NCBI RefSeq assembly: GCF_000226095.1
Contig: NC_016474.1
Coordinates: 3,100,001-3,164,000, forward strand
Reading direction: 5' to 3'
DNA from: Thermothelomyces thermophilus ATCC 42464
Lineage: Eukaryota > Ascomycota > Sordariomycetes > Sordariales > Chaetomiaceae
Length of the DNA: 64,000 bases
Shown here: piece by piece, positions 21,883 through 32,804 of the stretch
Numbering within the stretch: the stretch's first letter is position 1
How the letters are laid out: each line of letters begins with the position of its first letter
The notes under the pieces: model-generated
The model's input: the letters and a program-made list of their open reading frames with translations, nothing else
Database searches by the model: none
Told to the model about the DNA's origin: nothing
Position numbers and translations under genes: made by a program

Positions 21883-23311
21883 CTAACAATTGCATCCATG
21901 CTCATCCTCGCCATCGCAAGATCCGTCGTCGCAGTCATCATCAGACTTCGACTCGTCATCCGAATCATCATCCGAATCATCATCCGAACCATCATCCGAA
22001 CCATCATCCGAACCATCATCCGAGTCACTGCAGGAATCATTACCACAAGCCTCCTTGTCTCCAACACAACTGTGGCCGTCGCAGTCCTTGGAAACCTCCT
22101 GCTTGTCAGTGCAAGGATCCCCTTGACAGCTCTGCGACACTTCCTGTTTGTGCTGGTGGGTACCCTCGTGGCACTGGTCCGAGCCACAAGAAGCACCCTT
22201 GCAGTCGTCCTTCTTGGAACCGCGGGAGTCGTCATGGAATGCCTCCTTGCAACGAACCTGCAGGGGAATGTGCGGCTCGCAAGTCGACCAGCTGGGAGGA
22301 ATGTGAGGTATCACAGGGGCCGTGTTGTTCTTGTTGTCCTTGTCGTCTTTCTTTCCCCACTTGAACTTGCTCTTCTTCTTCTCCGGCGTAACCTGGTGCG
22401 AGGTGTGGAGGTACTTCTCAAAGACCCAGCAGGAGAAAAGCTTCTTGGTGTTGTAATGACCCTGGAGTTTGCCGTGGTGGCTGCTCACCGAGGTGCGTGT
22501 CTCTGACTTGCTCTTATGGTGTTTCTTTTTATTCTTGTCCTTGTTGTCATGCTGGCCCTCGTCCTCCTGGTACTCACTGTAGCCATGCTTTCCATTGTGC
22601 GAATCAGGACCCCAGGACAGGAAGAAATCGTTGCCGTGGCCACCGTGAATCTAGTGCCGGATGATCAGCCGTGTGTTGGAGGAAACGCACCATGATGGAA
22701 CTCACCTTGAACGTGTTTGTCGCATCAATTGTTGTCGTCTCATACTTCGCGCCCAATTCGCCCGACTTGACCAGCTGGTTAGGCCGGTCGAAGCTCGCGC
22801 TCAAGGGCCATTCCATTTTGGCGGGCAGAGTCAAAAAGTCAATCTCGCCGTGACCGGCGTAATCCCACGATGACTGGTTTCCGGCACTATGGTTGTCTTG
22901 CTCCAGGGTGCTGTCGTGGTGTCCGGGGGCGGTACCATGCAGTTTCTCGTGCGCGGCATTGCCAGGATTCCAGCCGATCTCAACTCGGCACTTGACGCCG
23001 TGGTGGTCGCGGCCAAGCAAAGGAATGAGCGAGGATAGGTGTGCCGTGATCTTGGGGCAATCGTCCGTGATGATGTAGTTCCAGAGGAATGACCAGCCAT
23101 AGATGCTGACGGTGCGTGAAATCTCAGGCTTGTCCTTGTGGCCGCGCTTGTGGTGATGATGGTCCTGCCCATCGATTTTTGTGTGGTCGATCTCGACGTA
23201 GCAGGTGACGCGGTTTGAGCCGCGTGCCGTCTTGAGTGGTGTCGAACTCGCGATAGCAGTTGTCGAGCAGAGGAGGGTGGCAATAAGGCCAGCCGAGATT
23301 ACCGACTTCAT
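21883..23311 (-). CDS. secreted Asp/Ser/Cys-rich protein, function unknown
   Basis: Exons are 23311-22706 and 22650-21883, with a 55-nt phase-0 intron, giving 457 aa. It has a clear signal peptide (MKSVISAGLIATLLCSTTA). The N-terminal half (about residues 25-200) looks folded, with VTCYVEIDHTKID, SIYGWSFLWNYIITDDCP and HHGVKCRVEIGWNP. It carries a His cluster (DHHHHKRGHK). Exon 2 opens IHGGHGNDFFLSWGPDSHNG, followed by a Lys/Asp/Asn-rich linker. The last about 100 residues are rich in Cys and acidic, with repeated DDGS/DDDS units near the C-terminus and a CNC end. The acidic and His clusters could bind divalent cations (inference). I do not recognise the family. The start used is the Met before the signal sequence; an upstream in-frame Met adds 22 residues and would bury it. 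Confidence 0.72.
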
Positions 23312-25455
23312 GGTGTCAGATGTTTGTCTAATGATGGGAACGATGACGAGAACGCAAATGTAGCAAGTATAAGACAATGTTGGAGTGGCTTAGAAACCAA
23401 CGCGGAATTGATGCTCTGGCAAAAGAAGACTGGAGGGAAAAAAAAACAAAGGTTGGGTCACGAAGTAGGGAACCGGTTGGGGTTGAAATACTCACAGCTC
23501 AGGCCGTCATCTCCTTCCCATGTGGAGGACTGAGAGACGGGAAGGAGCAGGCGTACTCTAGAGGAGATGCTTCGGTCTTTGAGGAAACGGATCCTAGACG
23601 CGGGAAGGAGCAGGTAATAGAACTCTCACGGTCAGTGCCGCCAGGGACACCGGATGCCCCAGACAACGAGCAGTGGAGGTGCAGCCCAAACTCAACACGC
23701 TGCTGCTCCAGCAGGGCAAGTCCCCCTGATTGCTACCTTTGGAGGTATCAATAGATAGGGAAGGTGCGAGGTACCTGCCTCAGAGTCATCGATGCCTTCA
23801 AGGTTCACGTTCTTGCTCTGGGTCAAGCAACTGACTCGGGTCTTACATTTAAGTTACTGAAGGCCGAGCCGGCTGCAGCGCTGCAAGCCGGGCGTCGATT
23901 TAGCAGCAGTTCTTGCACAGCTGAGCTCCAGAGTGCCAGTGAACAAACTAGCAGTTTGCCGCGGGCAGTTCTTACAGAGAGAAAAGTTGGCATGGCCTGG
24001 AAAACTGGCAGTTCAAGTGCCAACTGGCCGCATTTTGCAAACTGGATGGATCCCTGGCGGCCAAGAAGCGTGGAGGATGGGCTCGAGGGCGGTGGTGAGC
24101 GTGGCGGGGAAGTTGAGCGGAGGGTTGCGTAGGTGGGAGTCGAGGGCGAGGTTGATGTCGAGAGGGAGAGGGAGGGGAGAGTATCGGGGGAGATGGGCGT
24201 TGAGGGAGGACTGGGACATGGTGACTTCTATCCGAGGAAGTTTTGAACGTAACGGTCCCACCACAGCAGGTGAGGTGAATGGCTCAAATCCAGAGCTGCT
24301 GATGGTCAAGGTGACTAAATACGGATGTCGCTACCAAAAGAACTGGCTCACCGCCAAATTTGACCGGCAGAATGAAGCCGCTAAAAGCAACATAAAGTAC
24401 AGTGGGGCAAAGCACTATAGCCACTAAAGCCTAGGCACTATAGCCGATTGTTAGTGAAGATACCTTCTAAAACTTTAGCGACCTTGCATGGTTCGTGCAT
24501 AAAGGCGGTGAGCCAGTTCTTTTGGTAGCGACATCCGTACACTTCTCCGGCCCGGCTGCTACAGGCACTAGTACACTGGTCGACTCACATCCTCAACTGT
24601 TCTCATCCGCTCAGCCTCTAAGTGTCAAGCATTCATCCTGAACATGCTCTGCTCGCCATTTTGATCGCCGTGGCGAAGCCGCTGGGCAGGCGAGTGGTTT
24701 TCTTCAGCCTTGCAAGGATATACTGCGTGCAGGTTGAGAAGGAGCAGCCCATTGGCAATATTTCCGTATTTCGTGTCGGCACACAAGGCTTGGGGCGTTA
24801 CACTAGTCACTGGCACGGCGCACGGCGTTTTGAGAAGAAGCCATTGCCTGGGAAGCTTGGCAACACTGGGCGGCCCCATTGAGCCTTGTTTCGAATCGCT
24901 TAATTGGACGCTTCGGGAAAGAAGAGAGAGGACCCATAACGTTATCTGCCACGCACCCACAAGGCTTTGGTTGGGGTGAACCCACTTTTTGTTGCCCCGC
25001 ACATGGGTCCGCGCTTGGTTCCCCGGCAACCAAAGTTGTTGGCCTTGGCCTGCCTAATGCAGCAGCAATGCAGGCGCCAGCACATCGAGGGACCTCTGGC
25101 CAAGTTCTCTCGCTCACTCTGCAAAAAGCTGCTAGGCTACGGGCGAGGACGATGGCAGCATTTTGACTCGTGGGTGATGTCCTGATTAGAGACTGCCCGC
25201 TATCCTTGCCATTATCAGGCCACCATCAATGTTCATACAACAGCACGGCTTTCTCCAATCGCTAAGAAAAGACGCCCAAGTGCCCCGCCATTCCACCTGC
25301 CGCCAGTTTGCCGACTTGGGCGTCGACAACTCGGAGTCACAACGTTCCCAACGTGTACGATCTGATCTTTCACTGCATAGCAGCCGACGTCTGGACGCCT
25401 TGCGACACACATCACACATCAGCCCATAGGGGCTCCCACGCCGTGCATCGCCGCC
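23312..25455. other. intergenic 2.1 kb containing a MITE
   Basis: Divergent spacer between the secreted protein and the b561-type gene. Apart from the inverted-repeat element at 24320-24539 I see no supported gene. A minus-strand frame at 24013-24309 has no recognisable family. Confidence 0.55.
24320..24539. mobile_element. MITE with 36-bp inverted repeats, TA flanks
   Basis: Positions 24320-24355 and 24504-24539 are perfect inverted repeats of 36 bp (ends TACGGATGTCGC and GCGACATCCGTA). The interior of about 150 bp is non-coding and holds two copies of CACTATAGCC (24413-24422 and 24436-24445). The outermost TA on each side may be the target duplication, leaving a 216-bp element starting CGGATGTCGC. 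Size, perfect ends and a TA target are typical of Tc1/mariner-derived MITEs. The perfect ends suggest a young or recently mobile copy (inference). No transposase is present. Confidence 0.82.
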
Positions 25456-28083
25456 ATGGCGCCGGCCGATACTCTCTCCCCACCGGGGTCGAGTTCCTAC
25501 TCGTCCGACACCCTGACGGTCGGCGACGGAACATGGGACTTCACCAAAAACACATTTCTCCTGCCGAACCTCGTGGGTCTTAACTTCGAGACAATGCGGT
25601 ACAATGGTATGTGAACGAAGCCTTTGCCGAGACGTCGAGTCGCTAATGTCCAATACCACACAGGCATGGGCAACCGCTTTGCGACGGTGTCCGAGTATCA
25701 CTCCTTGATTCTCGGCCATGGAGTCCTTGCCGCAATGACGTTCCTCTTCATCGTCCCGATTTCCGTCTTGTTAGCAAGATTCCACACCCGCCAGCCGGGG
25801 ACCGCCATCCGCTATCACGCATACCTGCACATAATTGCTGTCGGGCTGAGCACGGTCGTCTTCGTACTGGGCTTCATTGCCGTCGGCCCGCCCCGCAACC
25901 TCACAAATCCGCACCACGGCATTGGCGTGGCCATCTACGTCCTCATCCTGCTCCAGGCGCTGGGCGGTCGCCTGGTGAGGAAGCTCAGCGGCCGTTCGTT
26001 CCGACTGCACATCCACCGCTGGCTTGGCCGCGCTATCACGCTCCTGGGCATCGTGCAAGTCCCCTTGGGTCTAACACTATACGGCTCGCCCAAGTCCTTG
26101 TTCATTCTCTACGCTGTTTGGATGGGCTTCCTGCTGCTGCTCTACTTCATCTTGGATTACCGCGACTATGGACGTCGTGACTTTAACAGGGGCCGCGCCC
26201 GGACTCCTGTCGAAGACGAGAGCAGCCGAGTGACGGAGAAACACGGGGGCAAGATGAAGTGGCTCGCCCCGGTCGCTGCCGGCGCCGGCCTGTTGGCACT
26301 GCTTCGGGGCCGCAAGAAGCACAGGGATGCCGAACGGGGCTCGAGTCGGAGTCCCAGCCCGGTAGATCGACCGCATCGCGCCACTGTTATCTCATCGCGA
26401 CGAGCGTCCGATAGCTACTACGACGATGACGAGAAGCTGCCGGCGCGTGGGCGCGAGAGCGGCGGCGGAGGCTTCATGAACAAGATTTTTGCGGCGGGCG
26501 CAGGGCTGGGCGCCGGTGCGTTGGTCTCCAAGATGATAAACCGCGGAGACAGGCGTTACGATGATGAGTACTCGGCTGTTGCGACCGACACCCCAAGCCG
26601 TGTCCGGAGACAGCCGGCGAGGAGCGAGTTTACGGAGAGCGAGTATACGGAGATGACGGAGGACGTCCGGAGACACCCGAGTCGCCGTGACGAGGAATCA
26701 TCCGTCCTCCCGGCTCCCGGTGGGCGGAGAGCCGGTGGTAGGCCACCACCCAGGCCAGCGACGCCGCAGCGCTCACGCGCGGCGACCTCGAGGTTTGACA
26801 GCACTCTGGACGGCTCGGACTATTCATCCTACGTCAGCCCCTCTAGAAGAACTCCGGAACCGAGGAAGAGCAGCGGCATCGGAAAGGGCCTGCTCGCCGG
26901 GATGGGGCTGGGCTTCCTAGCCAAGATGGGCAAGGATAGACGTGATCGGAGAGAGGAGGAACGGCTGAGGGAAGAGGAGGATAGGCGCCGGGAAGAGGAA
27001 GACAGGCGCCGGGAAGAGGAGGAAGAGAGGCGGGCGGGCCGCCGAAGCTCGAAGTACACAGGCGACGGCTACCCGACCCCGTCGAGGCGAGACTCCAAAC
27101 GGCGATCATACAGGCCTCCGCCGTCCGGAGTTACCGTGACCGAGACGTCGGTCCTTTCGGACGAGTCTTCGATCGAGCCGCGCGGGAACACGCCTTACGA
27201 TCCCGCACCACCAGGAGTCCGGCCGCCGCCGGCCGCCCCGCTCCCAGCGGCGGGGGCGCCTGTCGCTCCAGGGGCGTACGCCGGAGGTGCGCCCCCGCCT
27301 CCCGCGCCAGTGCCCGTTCCGGCCGCAGGCACAGCAACTGACTACACCTCGCGGTACGACGTGGCCGAGTCTGTCTCCATGCCGCCCATGCCGCAAGACC
27401 CCCACGGCATCCTGCATGGCGACTCGGACGGCAGCGAAGCTTACGCATCCCCAACCAGCAACCGCCGGCGAGGCTCCCTCGGCCACTCCCAACACTCGGC
27501 CGTCAATGTTCACGTCCGCGTGGGCAACAAGGGTGACCGCAGCAACATCACGCTGCGCCGGCTCACCTCGGAAGAGGCAAGCGGGACAGGCACTCGCGGC
27601 CGCCGCCGCCGGGCGGACTCGGTGAGCAGCCTCTCGGGCAATGAGACGCCTACGGGAAGCGGCGGCAGGCGCTACCGCCGCCGCGACTCGTCTAGCCGGG
27701 GCAGGGCTGAGGCCGCGGCCGAGCATCGCGTCGAGACCGGCGCTGCCGCACCGCCATCCGAATTGGCAGGTGAGGGACTAGAGCCGCCCAATCCGGCATT
27801 CGCGAGGCGGCGCGACGGCGGCAACAAGGATTCCGCTTATTATTCTTCGGGCGTCGGCCCGTCGGGCGGCGTGCCCGGGGCAGGGGCGACCGTGTCTAGC
27901 TTAGGGGGCAGCCCCGCGCCGCTGGCTGGGGCCGGGGCCGGGCCCGGCGTGAGCCCGGGCGGGAGCCATGCGACGTTCACGAGCGGGCCGTTGACGGATG
28001 GGGCGGCGGCGGATCGCAGGCGTAGGAGGAGGTTGGAACGGAGGGATGGGAGCCGGCATCCCGCTTCGGTTGATTACAATTGA
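25456..28083 (+). CDS. cytochrome b561-type membrane protein with long disordered tail
   Basis: Exons are 25456-25606 and 25664-28083, giving 856 aa; the join reads ETMRYNGMGNRFATVSEYHS. Residues about 65-230 hold several membrane helices with a b561-like His pattern: SEYHSLILGHGVL, YHAYLHIIAVGLS, NPHHGIGVAIYVL and LHIHRWLGRAITLLG. These His pairs are the expected haem ligands. Proteins of this type move electrons across membranes using ascorbate or similar donors; the donor in fungi is not established. There is no DOMON domain. After the membrane domain come two short Gly/Ala hydrophobic segments (AGAGLLALLRG and AAGAGLGAGALVSKM), then about 550 residues of charged, Ser- and Pro-rich sequence including a repeated REEEDRR coil near residue 480. 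Intron 1 is 57 nt, with a CTAAT branch. Confidence 0.86.
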
Positions 28084-29203
28084 AGCTGAGAGGAAGAGAA
28101 GGAACGGAGGAGAGATGCTAAGGTGAGGGAGGCGGACTGGTGGCCCGGTTGCCGCGTGAATGGTGTGGCTCAACTTCCTTCACGGCGTTCTGGGAAGCAA
28201 AGTTCTTCATGAAAGTTCCATTGACGGGTTAGGTATGTATGTATGTATGTACGTGTGTATGTATGTATGCATGGTTGATGAGAAGGAAGGATGATGAGGA
28301 CTTTCTTTTGTACGTATGATATGGTTCTACGGTTGGGATCGAATAATGAACGAAGGAGGACGTTGTTGAGATGGGGGGCAGGTGGCTACACTAGAGTACT
28401 CGTTCAATATCGAATATACGATGATGCTTTTCCATACCAAATCCGTGTCTGAATGCCCTGATCTAGCTTGCACCGCGAAACTTGGATTTGCATCATTCCA
28501 AGCCCGCCCGCTCAAGCATACTGCAGCAGCAATGGGTCTGTGGAAGACCCCGATTCCAGTCCCTCGATATTTGGGCCACCAGTCGCTTGGACACTGCGCA
28601 ACCTAGATAGGGAAGAACCCCCTCCGCATTGACTCACACGAGAAACCTTTGCCCGAGGAGCCAATTCACCCAGCTAAGGCCTACCTGAAGAACCTGGCAC
28701 CAAGGCCACAACGGGTGAGCTCGAATTGTTGGATCATTCCCGTCGATTCTGATCGTACAAACTACGATATTGGGGAAGGAAAAGGTAAAGAGCTAACATA
28801 TCAAGAAGCTTTGATGGGAAAAATATTTTTTTTGAAAAAAAAAAGGAAGAGAAGAGACCTAAGATACCCTTAACAGGAGTGAAAATGAAGATGCCGCTAC
28901 GAGCTTGGAGAAGGGTAAGGTACCCATGGAGTTCTTGGCCAAAGCGGGGGAGGCATGCGGTGGGAGTTGCACTTTCATTGGACAAGCGCTGGGCCGCCCG
29001 GAGTGCGGGGACACTACGGATTAGTTACCGAAACGCGAGTTTAGTGCTGATGCGCGACGCGACAGCGCCGACAATGAAGAGCTCTACGCACAACCTAGCT
29101 CGGTTCATGACCTCGACTCCGAATTAACAGCACAACACGGCCAATTCCGAATCCTTCTACTACCAACCCAATTTGCCAGCCATTAACATCGCGGTCATCC
29201 ACA
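28084..29203. other. intergenic 1.1 kb
   Basis: No gene is seen. GTAT microsatellites lie at about 28233-28268 and TACGGATTA at 29015-29023. Confidence 0.6.
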
Positions 29204-30297
29204 ATGCCATCGTCAGAGCAACATCCTCCGCGACCCCGCCAACAGCCGCAGGAACCCGCCGACACCGATATGCCCGACCAACCGCCGCCACAACCACAAC
29301 CTTCCACGGCAACAACATCAGCAGCATCCGCGGAGCATGAGCAACAACAGCGTTCCCTTCAAACAGAAAGCCGGGAGGGGCAAGGGCAAGGAGTTGGAGA
29401 AGGAGCAGCAGGCCGAGGGAAGCAGCAGCAGCAACCACCACCACCACAACCACAACAACAACAACAACAAACATCACCGGCACAACCAGCGCCGCCGCCG
29501 CCGCCGCCGCCGCCGCCAGTTCCCGGGCCCCGCGCAGCCAGGCTCCAGGCCCTCTTTGCGACCACGGCAAAGCACACATTGGACAAGATCAACAAGGACA
29601 ACTTTGGCGCCTGCTTCCCCACCATTTCCCAAAAGGCGCCGGGGACGCTCGAGTTTGTGCAGCGGCAAATGGTGGAGAGGCTGGGGAGTCTGTGGAATGT
29701 ACGTTTTTTCTCTCTCTCTGTTTATTTTTTTATTTTTTTCCTTGCTTTCTTTTCCTTCCTTCTTGCAATGTTCTCCTCATACGAGAATGATCATCGTGTG
29801 TTGTCCTGTGGGAGGCGGAATAAGGCTGGTCGGATTAGTTATGACGTGGGCCCCTGGAGCCGGATGAGAGAGAGAGAGGGGTCGATGGGTATCGTGGTGC
29901 CTTTCCGCGCGTCAAAAAAGGTCACGAAGGGGGAACGGGACGGGACTGTTACTACTACCACAGGGGAGGAGGGCGGCACCGCGTTGCTTACTGACGACGA
30001 GAACCCACACCCCCCTTCCCCGGTGGTCGTCGCCGGCCTCGGTCCACGTCCGATCGATCGATGCACAACAGCCAAAGCTAACAAGAAGGGGTGGGAACAC
30101 CCCGCGCAGAAAGAATTCGAGACCATCATGGCCAACCGGCAGGTGGTGGAACGGCTGAACGAGCTCGAAGCCCTAGTCAGCGACGCTGCCCGGCGAAGGA
30201 TGGAAGCAGATGACCCCAACAAGCCGCCCGTTGCGTAGGTCCCCTCCCCCCTCCCCAAATTTTCGTTCGTTCTTCCCTCCCCTCTCTCTCTCTCTCT

Positions 30298-30347
<50 letters not shown>

Positions 30348-30669
30348 CTTAGATCGAAACTAACCTCCCATCGCAAGACCACATACCCTTCCGGCCGAGA
30401 CGATCCTCTCGGCCCACCTGCACCCGCACCTGGCCTCTCACCGGTCCCAGCTCAACGCCCGGCTTCAGAACACGCAGGCGGCCAACGCGCGGCTGTGGGA
30501 CGAGATCCAGGCCCAGCGGGCCGAGATGGAGGCGCTGGTGGCGGGCGTCGAGGAGGCCCTGCGCGACCTGGACGGCGCCAACGATCTGCTGGGCGACCTC
30601 GTCGACGAGCTGGCGGCCGAGACGCGCGCCGCCGAGGCCGACATCAGGGCCGTGAGGGGCCCCGGCTAG
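29204..30669 (+). CDS. nnf1: kinetochore protein Nnf1 (Mis12/MIND complex)
   Basis: Exons are 29204-29698, 30110-30234 and 30378-30669, giving 303 aa. Nnf1 is a coiled-coil subunit of the Mis12 complex linking inner kinetochore to microtubule-binding Ndc80. After a Pro/Gln/Ser-rich N-tail, the family core starts at RAARLQALFATTAKHTLDKI and continues NFGACFPTISQKAPGTLEFV, KEFETIMANRQVVERLNELE, then PPVAPHTLPAETILSAHL across the last junction, ending in a heptad-rich coil (LNARLQNTQAANARLWDEI). The first intron is long (411 nt); I used the acceptor at 30109 because a GCTAAC branch lies about 24 nt before it, while an earlier acceptor in the same frame would add seven residues. The second intron contains 47 T in a row. 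The second donor is GTAGGT, and phases close. Confidence 0.88.
30301..30347. repeat. 47-bp poly-T tract inside Nnf1 intron 2
   Basis: An uninterrupted T run preceded by a CT repeat (about 30282-30300). It sits just upstream of the AACTAACC branch motif and acceptor, where it works as an extreme polypyrimidine tract. Confidence 0.9.
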
Positions 30670-31347
30670 CAGTGGAGCACCTCTTTGGCCGGGGGCGAAG
30701 TTCTTCATTACTGGAATCAGATTTGATCGTTGGACGGGGGGGGGGGGGGGGGGAAGATTCACACTGCATGGGCTCGTAGTATGCAAAAAGAGTAAGGCCA
30801 GAGGGGGAAGCATGAGATTGGCGTTGGGTTGGCCGGTATTTCTTTTTTTTCTATCTATTTTTCTCTTGTTTATGGGATACCCAGGCGTTGGTTGACAGGC
30901 ATATCTGACATGTTGGCGATGGTGTACCCGATACGGGCGACATTCGTCTGGTTTGAAGCATTGCTGTACGTTCATATCTACGGGTATATTTATATCCTGA
31001 CATGTCCTGACAAACTCCCCGAAACCTCTCGGCCCGTACACAGAAGCCCCGTCTCGCACCCATAGGAAAAGTGGTATATAATGCTCGAACCGCTGCCCAC
31101 CGGCCCGTGACTTCCAAGTGCCATGCTGAACAATATGCAAAAAGGGAAAAGAGAGAAAAAAAAAACAAAAATCAGCTCGCCTGATGTTAGCGCCAGATGC
31201 TCCGCCCACACCCCTGAACTCCACGCCGCCGGTATGACAAAAGGAAAGCATAGGGATATCCAAACCGAGTCGCTCGTAGCGCACGAAAGTGGCACATAAA
31301 AGATCGCCATGTATGCAGAACGCAGCCTTCCCGGCTGACCCCACCAA
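30670..31347. other. convergent 3' spacer, Nnf1 / PH protein
   Basis: About 680 bp with an 18-G tract at 30736-30753. A 332-codon minus-strand frame (31347-30349) runs through this spacer and the last Nnf1 exon. It is treated as a chance frame. Confidence 0.6.
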
Positions 31348-32608
31348 CTATAGCAGCCTGTTCTCCGGCATAATGACCTGCCAGGGGCCCATGACATCCA
31401 CCTCGCCGTACGCCGGCGGCAAGACCCGTACCATGCGGCCCGTCTCCCAGTCGACGTACCAGCGCTTTCCCCGCGAAATCACATAGTTGCTCTTGCGCGG
31501 GCTCTTGAAGAGCAGCACGCTGTAGCACAGCCGTGCATACAGCTGGTCGTGTGTCGTGCTCCATACGTGCTGCGGCCTCCACTTGCCCGTCTCCGGGTCG
31601 ATGTTCTCGTTGGGGTACGACGTTGTCGACAGTCTGCCCACGATGGGATGGTCGGTCCGAGGGCCGTATCCGGCATTACCCTCCTCATCCCTGCTGTACC
31701 CTAGATCTTGCGCTTCACCGTCCTCGACCTCTCCGTCCCTGTCGCCTTCCTCGTCTTCGCTGCTGCCGTCTTGCCTCCGTTGCTCCGTCAGCCGGTGAAA
31801 GCCGATGCTGTCTTCAGGCTGTGGCCGCTGACCGCGGAGCCACCGTATCCTCTGGATCCGCGGCACGCTGAAATCGCGAGGGAAGTCGCGCTCGTCGATT
31901 GGCGGTGACACGTTGATGGCGGCGAAGATACCGTCTAGCCACGTCACGAACGTTCCAAGCTCGACGCATGACAAGAGGAACTGGTCGGTTTCTACTCTCA
32001 TGCGGATGACATATCGTCGCCTGGTTCAGTCAGCTTCAGGGCCCGCGGACACATCCTCGGCGTCAAAGAGAAAATACGCACTTCCTGTAGTCGGCGGCAA
32101 TCCCCGCATCCGCATGGAGTAGGCTGTACGCCCTCTCCAAGGTCGACTTCTTTACCCACGGCGGTTGGTCGGGCGAGATATCGGGCCCGTCATGCTTGGA
32201 CGAGGACGGCCACCAACCCCTCTCCTTCTTCACCGAATAGATGTTGAGCGCGGTGCCCCGCAGCTCAACATACACCATCCTCCAGTCGCGATACTCGGCC
32301 CGCTTCGTCGTCTCCTCGATTTCCATTTTGCGCATGAAGACCCCCTCCAGGTTGATGTCACACGAGTACGGCGGCAGCACTTCGTCGGCAACATTTGCCG
32401 GCGCGGCCTGTGCCCTCCTCTGCGCGGCGAGGGCCGCCTTCATGGCCGACTCGTAGCTGGGCGGCTTGGCCGGCCGCGACGTCATGACCTCCCGGTAGAA
32501 CATGTCTTCCTCCATCGACATACGGCGCGGGCGCCCCGCCATCCCCGAAGGCGCATCGCTAGGGGCGCCGCTGTACTGGGAGAAGGCATCGCTGGGTCTG
32601 CGGGCCAT
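31348..32608 (-). CDS. PH-domain protein
   Basis: Exons are 32608-32082 and 32020-31348 (61-nt intron), giving 399 aa. A disordered N-terminus with a PPSYESAM motif precedes a pleckstrin-homology-like domain over about residues 85-215: an N-terminal strand with EGVFMRKMEIEE, then YRDWRMVYVELRGTALNIYS, and after the junction DYRKRRYVIRMRVETDQFLL ending in the helix GTFVTWLDGIFAAINVSPPI. The C-terminal part has an acidic stretch (DEEGDRDGEVEDGE) and a conserved-looking end with WYVDWETGRMVRVLPPAYG. Fungal relatives are annotated only as PH-domain proteins; phosphoinositide binding and a peripheral membrane role are inference. The donor GTGCGT is slightly unusual. The stop is TAG followed by a long open same-frame stretch that overlaps Nnf1 antisense. 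Confidence 0.82.
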
Positions 32609-32772
32609 GGGGCGGGTGCCTTGTCGGTCTGGTAACTAAAGGGGAGGATGTGCTGCTGCCCTGCGCACTACGGCGGCGGCGGCGGCTTCGTCGAAAATGG
32701 GAACCAGGCCGGTTCCGTCTCCCCCTCCCCCTCCCCACCTCCCTTCAGGCGCGTTGGTCTTGTTGTTGTTGT

Positions 32773-32804
<32 letters not shown>

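Noticed and set aside
24013-24309. 98-codon minus-strand frame next to the MITE
   Set aside because: Could be a relic of a gene, but I recognise no family and see no splice partner.
30349-31347. 332-codon minus-strand frame directly after the PH-protein stop, same frame
   Set aside because: It runs antisense through the last Nnf1 exon, contains poly-Phe from a T-run and lacks the composition of the PH protein. This is a caution that long open frames after TAG arise by chance in this GC-rich DNA.
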